Assembly (NCBI GenBank): GCA_947371755.1 | Contig: CANBQT010000020.1 | Span: 1-48,552, forward strand | Direction of reading: 5' to 3' | Length of the DNA stretch: 48,552 nt | From: Chitinophagaceae bacterium | Lineage (GTDB): Bacteria; Bacteroidota; Bacteroidia; Chitinophagales; Chitinophagaceae | Part shown: piece by piece, positions 35,244-44,105 of the stretch | Numbering within the stretch: position 1 is the first letter of the stretch | Layout: each line of letters begins with the position of its first letter | Position numbers and translations under genes: made by a program | Notes under the pieces: model-generated | Database searches by the model: none | What the model saw: only the letters and a program-made list of their open reading frames with translations | What the model was told of the DNA's origin: nothing

Positions 35244-37277
35244 ATGAAAAAAACAATTTTGCTGCCTTTTTTGTTCCTGCTTTTGCACACAAATGCTCAA
35301 ACGAAACCCGATACCTGGAAAATCAGTGCCACCAAAATAGATCCTTCCAATTATTATGGGATTACGGTTGCGAATGGTATGATCGGAATTATTTCTTCCC
35401 CGGAGCCATTTAAAGTAAAGGATGTAGTGTTGGCTGGGGCTTACGACCAATATGGCAGGGGGCGTGTAAGTAATTTTCTACGGAGCTTTAATTTGTTGAA
35501 TATGCAACTCGATATTGATGGTAAAAGAATCGGGGCTTCAGATGCAACAAACATGCAGCAAGATCTGGATATGCATCATGCAAGTTTTACTACTTCATTT
35601 AGTTATGCTGATAAAGCCACAATCAGTTATACTTATTATTCATTGAGGCAACTTCCTTTTACCGTTTTAATGGACATTACAATAACTGCTAAGAAAGATA
35701 TTTCAATTGGTGGCGCAAGTGTAATGGAAGCTCCTGATGCATTGAAAGATGTACAGAATTACTATAATGAAATAGATCGACCACACGTAGTAATTAGCCT
35801 GTTAACTTCTTCTGCTAAAAGCCCTACAGGAAAATTATTAATGTGTGCATCCAATACATTCTTGTTTTCAGAGCCACACGGACAAGAGCCGAGAGTTATT
35901 CACGAGATGTGGGATAACAATATGCATTTGATGAAATTTAGTAGAAAAATCAAAGCAGGCGAAAGCTATCGTTTCTCCATTGCAGGTTCATCCATAACAT
36001 CAGCCCATCACGATGATCCATTAAATGAGGCAGAGCGAATGACCATCTTTGCAAAATTGGAGGGCCGAGAGCGACTGATTAATTTTCACAACAAGGCATG
36101 GGATGAATTATGGAAAAGTGATATTACCATAGAAGGTGATGATCAGTCGCAACAGGATATTCATAGTATGTTGTATCATTTATATTCTTTTATGCGTGAA
36201 GGAAATGCAATGAGTCCTTCTCCGATGGGATTAAGTGGATTAGGGTATAATGGTCACGTATTCTGGGATTCAGAATTGTGGATGTACCCATCATTTTTGG
36301 TATTGCATCCCGAAATGGCGAAGGGGATGGTGGAGTATCGTTACCAACGATTGGAAGCAGCCAGGAAAAATGCATTTAATCATGGCTATAAAGGTGCCAT
36401 GTTCCCCTGGGAAAGTGCAGCTACTGGTGTAGAAGAAACACCCGTGTGGGCATTGAGTGGACCTTTTGAACACCATATTACTGCTTGTGTTGGCTTAGCT
36501 GCCTGGAATTATTATTGTGTAACACAGGATAAGGATTGGTTAAAAGAAAAAGGATGGCCTTTGTTAAAAGAGACAGCTGATTTTTGGGCGAGTAGGGTGG
36601 AGCGTAATGGACCAGGGCAATATGATATAAAAAATGTAGTGGCAGCAGATGAGTGGGCTGAAAATGTAGACAATAACGCCTGGACCAATGCAGCTGCAAA
36701 AGCAACTTTACAAAATGCTACTGCGGCCGCCAAATTATTAGGGTTGAAAGCAGATCCCGATTGGGCAAATGTGGCATCCAATATTCCTATTTTAAAATTC
36801 CCGGATGGCATTACAAAAGAACACGCCACTTATCATGGCGAGGGTATCAAACAGGCAGATGCCAATTTGTTATCCTATCCATTGAAAGAAGTTACTGACC
36901 CTGCGGCTATTAAAAAAGACCTGGAATATTATTCAACAAGGGTTCCGAATGAGGGCACTCCTGCTATGACGCAAGCAATATTTACACTATTATATGCCCG
37001 TTTAGGTGATGGTGCAAAGGCTTTCCATTTCTTTCAGGATGCCTATATTCCCAATTTGAATCCCCCACTAAGGGTGATCGCGGAAACTAAAGGTGGTACG
37101 AATCCGTATTTTGCTACTGGTGCTGGAGGCATCGTGCAGAGTGTTTTGATGGGATTTGGGGGATTGGAAATTACACCACTAGGGATCATTCAGGTAAAAT
37201 CTGCGCTTCCTCCACACTGGAAAAAGCTAACAATAACAGGGGTTGGACCAGAAAAGAAAAACTTTATAGTTAAGTAA
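35244..37277 (+). CDS. Secreted GH65 alpha-glucoside hydrolase (kojibiose-hydrolase-like)
   Basis: This 677-residue protein has a signal peptide (~1-18, LLLHTNAQ). An N-terminal beta-sandwich (~25-270) precedes the (alpha/alpha)6 barrel of glycoside hydrolase family 65. Diagnostic barrel motifs are GHVFWDSELWMYPSFL and MFPWESAATGVEETP. The general acid Glu470 lies in AADEW followed by NNAWTNA, and Glu614 in VIAETKGGTNPYF fits the catalytic base of GH65 hydrolases; a base residue argues for hydrolysis rather than phosphorolysis. From family knowledge, the characterised Flavobacterium johnsoniae GH65 enzyme hydrolyses kojibiose and has the same length and residue layout. It should cleave alpha-linked disaccharides in the periplasm, feeding the nearby sugar genes. 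Confidence 0.85.
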   Translation: MKKTILLPFLFLLLHTNAQTKPDTWKISATKIDPSNYYGITVANGMIGIISSPEPFKVKDVVLAGAYDQYGRGRVSNFLRSFNLLNMQLDIDGKRIGASDATNMQQDLDMHHASFTTSFSYADKATISYTYYSLRQLPFTVLMDITITAKKDISIGGASVMEAPDALKDVQNYYNEIDRPHVVISLLTSSAKSPTGKLLMCASNTFLFSEPHGQEPRVIHEMWDNNMHLMKFSRKIKAGESYRFSIAGSSITSAHHDDPLNEAERMTIFAKLEGRERLINFHNKAWDELWKSDITIEGDDQSQQDIHSMLYHLYSFMREGNAMSPSPMGLSGLGYNGHVFWDSELWMYPSFLVLHPEMAKGMVEYRYQRLEAARKNAFNHGYKGAMFPWESAATGVEETPVWALSGPFEHHITACVGLAAWNYYCVTQDKDWLKEKGWPLLKETADFWASRVERNGPGQYDIKNVVAADEWAENVDNNAWTNAAAKATLQNATAAAKLLGLKADPDWANVASNIPILKFPDGITKEHATYHGEGIKQADANLLSYPLKEVTDPAAIKKDLEYYSTRVPNEGTPAMTQAIFTLLYARLGDGAKAFHFFQDAYIPNLNPPLRVIAETKGGTNPYFATGAGGIVQSVLMGFGGLEITPLGIIQVKSALPPHWKKLTITGVGPEKKNFIVK

Positions 37278-37294
37278 ACAATTATTATTTTAGT

Positions 37295-37861
37295 GTGTTG
37301 AAAAAATTGCTTGCCATATTCTTTTTGGGCGTTTTGCTGTTTAACTGGGGCGGTTATCGTTTGCTAACCGATTACCTAGAAGATAAGGCAGATCAACGAT
37401 TGGAAGCCCAATTGGACCAGGACAACTATGATGAAGCGGCATTAATCAGCATTAAAGTGCCCACTAATCTTCCTTATTATTCTAATTCTCCAGTTTACGA
37501 AAGGGTAGACGGATCAATCACCATTAATGGCGTTGCATATAAATATGTTAAGCGCAGGATTTACAACGACTCATTAGAGGTAATGGCTATTCCGAATACA
37601 GTGAAAGCTGGTTTGCAATCTGCCAGAGACGATTTCTTTCGTTTAGCAAATGATCTGGTATCTAATAACAGTGCAAAAAAATCAAACGGAAATCACGGTC
37701 ATACTGTGAAGTTTTCGGTTTCTGATTATACAACTACACAAACTTTTGTCCTTAACCCTTCAACAAGGTACGTGGCAGTAGCAGCTAATACTACCGTGTT
37801 TGATCATTTCAAGTCGATCTATCTCGACCGTTTAGAGCAACCCCCAGAGGCTGAGTCTTAA
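37295..37861 (+). CDS. Small membrane-anchored protein of unknown function
   Basis: This 188-residue protein has an N-terminal hydrophobic segment (LLAIFFLGVLLFNWGGYRLL, ~5-24) that is a membrane anchor or signal. A soluble domain of mixed strands and helices follows, with a basic/His patch (KKSNGNHGHTVKF, ~127-139). I recognise no family. The start is GTG at 37295, followed directly by TTG; either gives nearly the same protein. It begins 17 bases after the GH65 gene and ends before a strong terminator, so it is probably co-transcribed with GH65. Confidence 0.75.
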   Translation: MLKKLLAIFFLGVLLFNWGGYRLLTDYLEDKADQRLEAQLDQDNYDEAALISIKVPTNLPYYSNSPVYERVDGSITINGVAYKYVKRRIYNDSLEVMAIPNTVKAGLQSARDDFFRLANDLVSNNSAKKSNGNHGHTVKFSVSDYTTTQTFVLNPSTRYVAVAANTTVFDHFKSIYLDRLEQPPEAES

Positions 37862-37880
37862 GATGATTAACAAGATTCAG

Positions 37881-37914
37881 CCTGCATAGTATAGCAGCTA
37901 TGCAGGTATTTTTA
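37881..37914 (+). terminator. Intrinsic terminator after the GH65 transcription unit
   Basis: A nine-base-pair perfect stem CCTGCATAG / CTATGCAGG (37881-37889 and 37898-37906) has an eight-base loop and is followed by TATTTTTATG. It lies 19 bases after the stop of the 188-residue unknown. Confidence 0.85.
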
Positions 37915-38017
37915 TGTTTTAGATGATCAAACAGTTTCCTCCATTTAATTGAACTCACTTGTCGATACCTTACTGTAAAGTATGGGTAAGTTTTGTTCAT
38001 TATAACTCTCTTATAAG

Positions 38018-39343
38018 ATGAAAAAGCTTTTGCTAGGCATTTGTGTTATTGTTACTCTATTTGCTTGTAAAACAAGTACTGAGTATAAGTCATATTTACA
38101 CAATCCAGACCTTTTTAGTAATACCGTTCATGAATTGAATACAGTTGTGATGGGAAATAATTTTCCACCCATGGTTGCATCAAGAAACTATGCCTATGCT
38201 GCAATTGCTGCATATGAAGTAATTGCAGCAAGCGATCCTGTTCATTATCAATCATTGGCGGGACAGTTAAACGGATTGAAACAAATCAGTATCTCAAAAG
38301 ATACAATTGGTGTAGATTATGAATTGGCTGCCTTATTAGCTTATATGAAAGTAGGTGAAGCTGTTACATTTCCTGAAGGAAGTTTAAAAACTTATAAAGA
38401 CAGTATCCTAACTGTAGCACGTGCAAAAGGATTGCCTGATGCAGTTGAAAAAGCATCACAACAATTTGCTGATAGCATTGGAATGTCGATTATTCGTTGG
38501 AGCAAAAAAGATAATTATTTAGAAACACGTGGTGCTGAAAAGTATACGGTAACAGATGAGCCAGGACGTTGGGTACCTACACCTCCTATGTACGCTTCAG
38601 CTGCAGAACCACATTGGAAAGAAATCAGGCCGATGGTGATTGATAGTGCAGGCATTTTCCCAGTACCGCCGCCGCCGACTTTTAATATCAAGGATAAAAA
38701 AAGTAAGTACTACGCAGAAGTGATGAATATCAAAAATGCAGTAGACAGTTTAACACCCGACCAAAAACATATGGCTGAATTCTGGGATGATAATCCTTTT
38801 AAAATGAATGTAACTGGCCATGCCATGTTTGGTAGTAAAAAGTTTTCACCTCCAGGACATTGGATGAGTGTAGTGGGTATTGCCGCTCAAAAAGCAAAAT
38901 CTGATTATGGAACAACTGTAACAGCATTTGCAAAAACCAGTATCGCTTTGTTTGATGCTTTCATACAATGCTGGTATGCCAAATACACTTACAATACTGT
39001 AAGACCAGAAACTGTGATCAATAAATATATCGATCAAAACTGGCGCCCTCTTTTACAAACGCCAGCATTTCCAGAATACACCTGTGGACATAGTACCATT
39101 TCATCATCAGCAGCTGAAGCCTTGACTAGCGTATTTGGAGACAATTTTGCTTATACCGATTCTACAGAAATTGAATTTGGTATCAAGAATCGTGATTTCA
39201 AATCGTTCAGAGCTGCCGCAGAAGAAAATAACTGGGCTCGTTTTTATGGCGGATTACATTTTCACAATTCATGTATTATCAGTACCGAATTTGGTAAGAA
39301 GGTCGGTGGACTCGTTGTTGAAAGAGTCAAAATGAAAAAATAA
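38018..39343 (+). CDS. Vanadium-dependent haloperoxidase-like PAP2 lipoprotein
   Basis: This 441-residue protein has a lipoprotein signal with lipobox LFAC (Cys17). Its helical PAP2/haloperoxidase core carries the three vanadate/phosphate-binding motifs: KYTYNTVRP (K-x6-RP), YTCGHST (equivalent of PSGH, with Cys in place of Ser), and ARFYGGLHF (R-x5-H). From family knowledge such proteins are either vanadium haloperoxidases or acid-phosphatase relatives; bacterial members of this clade are mostly uncharacterised, so activity is open. It is probably anchored in the periplasm or at the outer membrane. It starts a two-gene unit with the outer-membrane protein 34 bases downstream. Confidence 0.82.
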   Translation: MKKLLLGICVIVTLFACKTSTEYKSYLHNPDLFSNTVHELNTVVMGNNFPPMVASRNYAYAAIAAYEVIAASDPVHYQSLAGQLNGLKQISISKDTIGVDYELAALLAYMKVGEAVTFPEGSLKTYKDSILTVARAKGLPDAVEKASQQFADSIGMSIIRWSKKDNYLETRGAEKYTVTDEPGRWVPTPPMYASAAEPHWKEIRPMVIDSAGIFPVPPPPTFNIKDKKSKYYAEVMNIKNAVDSLTPDQKHMAEFWDDNPFKMNVTGHAMFGSKKFSPPGHWMSVVGIAAQKAKSDYGTTVTAFAKTSIALFDAFIQCWYAKYTYNTVRPETVINKYIDQNWRPLLQTPAFPEYTCGHSTISSSAAEALTSVFGDNFAYTDSTEIEFGIKNRDFKSFRAAAEENNWARFYGGLHFHNSCIISTEFGKKVGGLVVERVKMKK

Positions 39344-39377
39344 TAAAATTTAATTTACAAAATCACAATTCCCACAA

Positions 39378-40469
39378 ATGAAAAAAATATTCTTAATACT
39401 TGTAGTATGTCTTTTAGTTAACCGAACGGTAAATGCACAAGGATGTGTAGCTATTAGAGGGGCGGGTGGTGCCACTTGTAATATGATGGACCATATGAAG
39501 AACATTGACACTTCAAAATGGTTATTCTCTGCAAACACCAGATATTTCAAATCGTTCCGACATTTTGTTGGAACTGTTGAACAGAAACAACGTCAGGATC
39601 TTGGTACAGAAGTCATCAATCATACATTTAGTATGGATTATGGCTTAACTAGAATTTTAAATAAAACTTGGAGTGTTGCCATCAATGTTCCCATTGTTGC
39701 AAACACCAGATCTTCTTTATATGAGCATGGGGGAACAACGCGCCATGAAACCCATTCATTTGGTCTAGGAGATATTCGTGTTACTGGATATGCCTGGTTG
39801 TTAGATCCTGCGAAACATACCAACTTTAATATTCAAGCCGGACTTGGTATTAAATTCGCAACCGGGGATTATAAATATGTGGATAGATTTTATACTGCTG
39901 CCGGAACTGCTGGCACAACTGTTTTAGGACCTGTAGATCAATCTATTCAATTAGGAGATGGAGGTACAGGCTTTACAACTGAATTGAATACCTACTATGC
40001 GATTAATCATAACCTGAATTTATATGGTAATTTTTATTACCTATTGAGTCCAAGAGAGCAAAATGGTGTATCTACTCAAAGAGGGGGCACGCCTTCAGCA
40101 GCAACTATTGCATATACCAGCGATGTAATGAGTGTTCCTGATCAATATTTAATCAGAGCAGGAGCTAATTATATGGCCAACAAATTTACATTCTCTGGTG
40201 GTGTTAGATTTGAGTGTATTCCTGTAAACGATTTAGTGGGAGGAAGCACTGGATTTCGCAGACCAGGTAAAGTGTTGACTGTAGAACCAGGAATCACTTA
40301 TACCATGAATAAATTGAATATTTATGCTTATGTGCCGGTAGCAGTAGTTCGCAATCGTACACAAAGTGTTCCGGATAAAATCAAAACAGACATAACAGGT
40401 GTGTATGCTCAGGGTGATGCTGCATTTGCTGATTATTCTGTGAATGTTGGATTTAGTATTCGTTTCTAA
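39378..40469 (+). CDS. Outer-membrane beta-barrel protein (MetA/phenol-degradation 'transporter'-like)
   Basis: This 363-residue protein has a signal peptide (~1-20, NRTVNAQ). Alternating hydrophobic/aromatic strands follow and end with SVNVGFSIRF, a terminal phenylalanine typical of outer-membrane barrels. Segments such as TWSVAINVPIVANTRSS, FGLGDIRVTGYAWLL and NIQAGLGIKFATGDYKY resemble the MetA-pathway 'phenol degradation' transporter family. A short Cys-containing N-terminal motif (GCVAIRGAGGATCNMMD) precedes the barrel and is unusual. The cargo is unknown. It pairs with the haloperoxidase-like lipoprotein and is followed by a terminator. Confidence 0.75.
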   Translation: MKKIFLILVVCLLVNRTVNAQGCVAIRGAGGATCNMMDHMKNIDTSKWLFSANTRYFKSFRHFVGTVEQKQRQDLGTEVINHTFSMDYGLTRILNKTWSVAINVPIVANTRSSLYEHGGTTRHETHSFGLGDIRVTGYAWLLDPAKHTNFNIQAGLGIKFATGDYKYVDRFYTAAGTAGTTVLGPVDQSIQLGDGGTGFTTELNTYYAINHNLNLYGNFYYLLSPREQNGVSTQRGGTPSAATIAYTSDVMSVPDQYLIRAGANYMANKFTFSGGVRFECIPVNDLVGGSTGFRRPGKVLTVEPGITYTMNKLNIYAYVPVAVVRNRTQSVPDKIKTDITGVYAQGDAAFADYSVNVGFSIRF

Positions 40470-40500
40470 TCGTTCTTTTGAAAAAGAGCATACAATAATC

Positions 40501-40543
40501 AACTGCCTCCATTAAGTAATGCACTTGATGGAGGCAGTTTTTG
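40501..40543 (+). terminator. Strong intrinsic terminator between convergent genes
   Basis: A 16-base-pair stem AACTGCCTCCATTAAG / CTTGATGGAGGCAGTT with one G-T pair (40501-40516 and 40524-40539) has a seven-base loop and is followed by TTTG. It ends the outer-membrane protein unit; the CAP gene converges from the other strand. Confidence 0.85.
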
Positions 40544-40586
40544 TAATACGAAAGTCTGCAATTTTTTTCAAGATGAATTGTAATGC

Positions 40587-41123
40587 TTAAAATGGATATT
40601 GTCGCATATAATTTCCAGCCGGATAGTAATTGGCTACAATGATAATTCCACCGTTAGGGCAAATGGCTACTCCTACTCCTATTTCTTTAGTATCCTTCCA
40701 GATCATTTGCGTATAATGGGAAGTAGGTTCCCAATTCTTTTCTGTTATCTGAGAATATTTATACATTTTAATCTCAGTGTACCATTCTTCGGATGCATCT
40801 AGGGGTTTAAAATATTTTCCATCACTACCCCAGAAAATATTCTCTCCATATAATTTCTCATCCTGTCCTGGGTTTTTTCTATGAGCCATTCTGCAATTAT
40901 TTTCAGTTGCTAAATGATTCGCCCATTCTTGTGCATAGGCAGCTAATTTTGCACTCCAGATCAAAGGCTTTGTTCCTACTTCTTTTCTTACTTTATTATG
41001 ATGATCTAATACGAGCCTGGCATCCTGAATATTGATATTACTACCAGTTTTAATAATACTATCCTGTGCAAATAATGATAAAAAACAAAATATGGTACAG
41101 GTTAAGCAGATTGTCTTTATCAT
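40587..41123 (-). CDS. CAP-domain (SCP/PR-1) extracellular protein
   Basis: This 178-residue protein has a signal peptide (~1-20, FLSLFAQ) followed by a CAP domain. Motifs in order: LDHHNKVRKEVG (first CAP helix), AYAQEWANHLA, GENIFWG, HYTQMIWKDTKEIGVG (CAP1 signature with its His) and VANYYPAGN (CAP2). The His/Glu residues of the CAP cavity are present. CAP proteins bind lipids or act in the extracellular matrix; no specific role is known for this one. It lies 28 bases downstream of the amylosucrase gene and is probably the last gene of the sucrose operon, though a functional link is not apparent. Confidence 0.88.
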   Translation of the reverse strand: MIKTICLTCTIFCFLSLFAQDSIIKTGSNINIQDARLVLDHHNKVRKEVGTKPLIWSAKLAAYAQEWANHLATENNCRMAHRKNPGQDEKLYGENIFWGSDGKYFKPLDASEEWYTEIKMYKYSQITEKNWEPTSHYTQMIWKDTKEIGVGVAICPNGGIIIVANYYPAGNYMRQYPF

Positions 41124-41151
41124 ATTAGAATAGTATAAAAGAGTTATTGAA

Positions 41152-43098
41152 TTATATCACTTCTAAAATAGAAAATCCATAAGGTGGAATAATTAAATAT
41201 TCATGATCACTTCCCACCATTAAAGTTTGTTCTGTCCAATGATCGTATAGCTTATTGGATTTGGCACCATGATTTTTAAAAGCATGCCAGGTTACATAAG
41301 ATGCCTGGTCGCTAAAATTAAACAAACAGTAAACCATCTGGTTTCCATAGGAACGAATAAATCCAGCCACATGAATATTATAGGGAGTAAGCCATGTTAG
41401 ATTTTTATGATCACCAAAAGCGAATATTTTTTTTCTGATTTCAATCATACGCTTCGTGGCATGAAATACTTTTGACTCAATTGTTTCAGGGTCATTGATT
41501 TTTGCTTCTTTTTCCCAATTGATCAATGGTCGGTGCATCCACCTATTATCATAGCTCTTGCCCGGGTCACTTAAATAAGAATAATCATTGGTATAACCAA
41601 GTTCATCGCCATAAAAAATTACTGGTAAACCTCCAATAAAAAAGCTTTGAGCTTGCATCAGGCTGATTTTCTGAATAGAAATTTCAATTTGAGCTAAGTC
41701 ATTTTTACGCAACGCTTTTTCCAAACCACACAATGAAGCCAATGAGCCGCTTATTCTGGCATCCTGTGTTTTTGGATTAACAGAAAACAAGGCACCCGTT
41801 GCAGGTGAATCCTGTAATGCGCCAGCATAATATTCTTTGAGAAATCTACGATGTTCGTAAGCATTAAAGCCGACCGCCGTGATCATACTATCATCATATC
41901 CTAATCCAATATCATCATGACACCTGGTATAAGTGATCCATGAACAACCATAAGGCTTTTGCAAGATCTCGTGTTGCGCTGCTAACATCACCCTGGTGTC
42001 TCCAGTGGCCAATGCATCCCATTGCAATGCCATTTGGGTGGCGTTATAGGCAAAATCGCATTCTTTTGCAGTGAATCTATCTGTGCCAAAATATTTCATG
42101 ATTTCCTTAGGAGCCACGATTGCTTCCCCTAATAAAGCAACACCTGGCGCAGCCACTTGAACACATTGTTTAATCAGCCTTAATAAGGTATGGGCTTCGG
42201 GTAAATTCTGACAGCTTGTGCCCAGTTGTTTCCAGATAAAAGCAGGTGCATCAATGCGTAAAACATCGACTCCTAAATTCGCGTAGAAGAAAATGGTATC
42301 GAGCATGGTTACAAAAACATCGGGGTTGGTATAGTTGAGATCCCACTGATAATTGTGGAATACACTCATGACCCATTTGTTGCATTCTGGAACATAGGAA
42401 AAACTTCCAGGTGCAGATTCAGGGAAAATTTCTGGCATAGTTTCTTCAAACCAATTCGGTAAGCTTCTATCATCATACATGTAGAAATAATCCTGATATT
42501 CTTTTTCTCCATTCTTTGCTCTTTCAGCCCACTCATGACGGAATGAAGTGTGATTTAAAACGATATCAAACATCAGAAACATGCCTTCTGAGCTCATTTT
42601 TTCTTGCACCGATTGCAAATCTTCTAAATTTCCAAAACGTGGATCTACTTTTCTAAAATTTGAAACAGCATAACCGCCATCGCTTTCTCCGGCTGGGCTC
42701 TCAAATAAGGGCATTAAGTGTAAGAAATTTACACCCAACTTTTTAAAGTAGTCTAGTTTAGTAGTAAGAGTTTGTAGATCTCCACAAAAACGATCTACAT
42801 ACAAACTCATACCTGCTAATTGGTTGGTCAAAAACCAATTTCCCAATTCTTCTTTTTCTTCATCTTTTTGTTTCAGCACTTCTGTGCGTTGCGCGTATGC
42901 TCTGGTAATAGTTTCTAAAAGGTTTGAAAATGCTTCAACGCCTTTAGGGTGATTGCGATATAAAGAATAATACAAATCAGCAATTTCACTTGAGTTTGCA
43001 AGGAATCGGCTATAAAAAAGATTATCCTTTCCTGCAACATCTATTTTATGTTCTAAAACAGGAAGAGATATTTGTTGATGCAATTGATATTGGTACAC
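41152..43098 (-). CDS. Amylosucrase (GH13 family)
   Basis: This 648-residue cytoplasmic protein has no signal peptide. It matches amylosucrase along its length: an N-terminal helical domain (~1-90), the (beta/alpha)8 barrel with LHLMPLFESPAGESDGGYAV and DIVLNHTS, and an amylosucrase-type B-domain run. The catalytic triad is Asp283 (VLRIDAPAF), Glu325 (LLGEAIV) and Asp395 (RCHDD). FIWKQLGTSCQNLP is a strongly family-specific stretch. Amylosucrase converts sucrose into an alpha-1,4-glucan plus fructose without nucleotide sugars; sucrose phosphorylase is shorter and lacks these blocks. It lies between a PfkB sugar kinase and a CAP protein in the symporter operon, so it is the intracellular sucrose-splitting step. 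Confidence 0.93.
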   Translation of the reverse strand: MYQYQLHQQISLPVLEHKIDVAGKDNLFYSRFLANSSEIADLYYSLYRNHPKGVEAFSNLLETITRAYAQRTEVLKQKDEEKEELGNWFLTNQLAGMSLYVDRFCGDLQTLTTKLDYFKKLGVNFLHLMPLFESPAGESDGGYAVSNFRKVDPRFGNLEDLQSVQEKMSSEGMFLMFDIVLNHTSFRHEWAERAKNGEKEYQDYFYMYDDRSLPNWFEETMPEIFPESAPGSFSYVPECNKWVMSVFHNYQWDLNYTNPDVFVTMLDTIFFYANLGVDVLRIDAPAFIWKQLGTSCQNLPEAHTLLRLIKQCVQVAAPGVALLGEAIVAPKEIMKYFGTDRFTAKECDFAYNATQMALQWDALATGDTRVMLAAQHEILQKPYGCSWITYTRCHDDIGLGYDDSMITAVGFNAYEHRRFLKEYYAGALQDSPATGALFSVNPKTQDARISGSLASLCGLEKALRKNDLAQIEISIQKISLMQAQSFFIGGLPVIFYGDELGYTNDYSYLSDPGKSYDNRWMHRPLINWEKEAKINDPETIESKVFHATKRMIEIRKKIFAFGDHKNLTWLTPYNIHVAGFIRSYGNQMVYCLFNFSDQASYVTWHAFKNHGAKSNKLYDHWTEQTLMVGSDHEYLIIPPYGFSILEVI

Positions 43099-43118
43099 GA
43101 GTAGCTATAATTTGTTTG

Positions 43119-44069
43119 TTATTGAAAAATCTGATTGTTTAAATGTTTAAATGCTTCCATAGCGCCAAGATATTCACAAGTTCTTGCACCTGCTTTGTTG
43201 CCATTTATTACTATCGCATTCCAATCATCTAATGAAGCATTTGTGATTTCCTTTAAAGTTTTATCGCTTAACTGATACAGTACCGCTCCTACAAATGCAT
43301 CACCTGCTCCGGTAGTGTCTACTGGCTTAATTGCAATACTTTCAATAATACTATTCTTTTGATGATAGCCTAAAAGTGTTCCTTCTTTTCCAAGCGTAAT
43401 AGTATAGATAGCACTGGTTTCATTATTTAAAACTTTAGTGGCATCTTCTAATGTGGTAGTCTTTGTGATAAGCATGGCTTCTTCATCACTCAATTTAAAA
43501 AAATGACAATTTTTTAAGAAGTGCCAAGACTGTTCAATGAAACTATCTGTATCATTTTGAAACAATAAGTGTCGATAATTTGGATCGAAGCTGATGAAGA
43601 TATTTAATTTTTTAGCGCGGTTTAATAAGCTGATATAAGCTTTTTGCAAAGGGCCGTTTAAAAAACCAGTGGCCGAGCCAAAATGAATAATAGAAATATC
43701 TGTAAGATCAATGGCATTGATCTCATCCTCATTTAATTCACCATCGGCGCCACGATTAAAAACAAAATCACGCTCGCCATCTTCCATCAGAGAAACAAAA
43801 GCAAATGTGGTAAAATGCTTTTCGCTCTGAAGCATGTATTTGGTGGAGACTCCAAACTCTTCCATTACTTGAATCAGTTGCTTGCCAAATGGATCTTTTC
43901 CCACTTTTGCGGCTAATTCAACTTGGCCCCCTAATGCAGCAACTGCAGCTGCAACATTGGTAGGGGCGCCTCCTGGCTTTTTTAAAAAATTTTGTCCTTG
44001 TGATAAACTGCTTCCTTTGTCTGTGCAGATCATATCAATCAGCGCCTCTCCAATACATAATATTTTCAT
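43119..44069 (-). CDS. Fructokinase (PfkB family carbohydrate kinase)
   Basis: This 316-residue ribokinase/PfkB protein has the N-terminal GEALIDMI substrate motif, the GGAPTNVAAAVAALGG signature (PfkB signature 1) and the C-terminal DTTGAGDAFVGA signature with catalytic Asp257. Ribokinase-type folds of this subgroup phosphorylate fructose. That assignment is supported here by the neighbours: amylosucrase releases fructose and lies 20 bases downstream, and the sugar symporter lies 36 bases upstream. The product would be fructose-6-phosphate (or, less likely, fructose-1-phosphate). Confidence 0.9.
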   Translation of the reverse strand: MKILCIGEALIDMICTDKGSSLSQGQNFLKKPGGAPTNVAAAVAALGGQVELAAKVGKDPFGKQLIQVMEEFGVSTKYMLQSEKHFTTFAFVSLMEDGERDFVFNRGADGELNEDEINAIDLTDISIIHFGSATGFLNGPLQKAYISLLNRAKKLNIFISFDPNYRHLLFQNDTDSFIEQSWHFLKNCHFFKLSDEEAMLITKTTTLEDATKVLNNETSAIYTITLGKEGTLLGYHQKNSIIESIAIKPVDTTGAGDAFVGAVLYQLSDKTLKEITNASLDDWNAIVINGNKAGARTCEYLGAMEAFKHLNNQIFQ

Positions 44070-44105
44070 AGTACCTCCTTCTCCATTTTGTAGTATTTAA
44101 TATTT

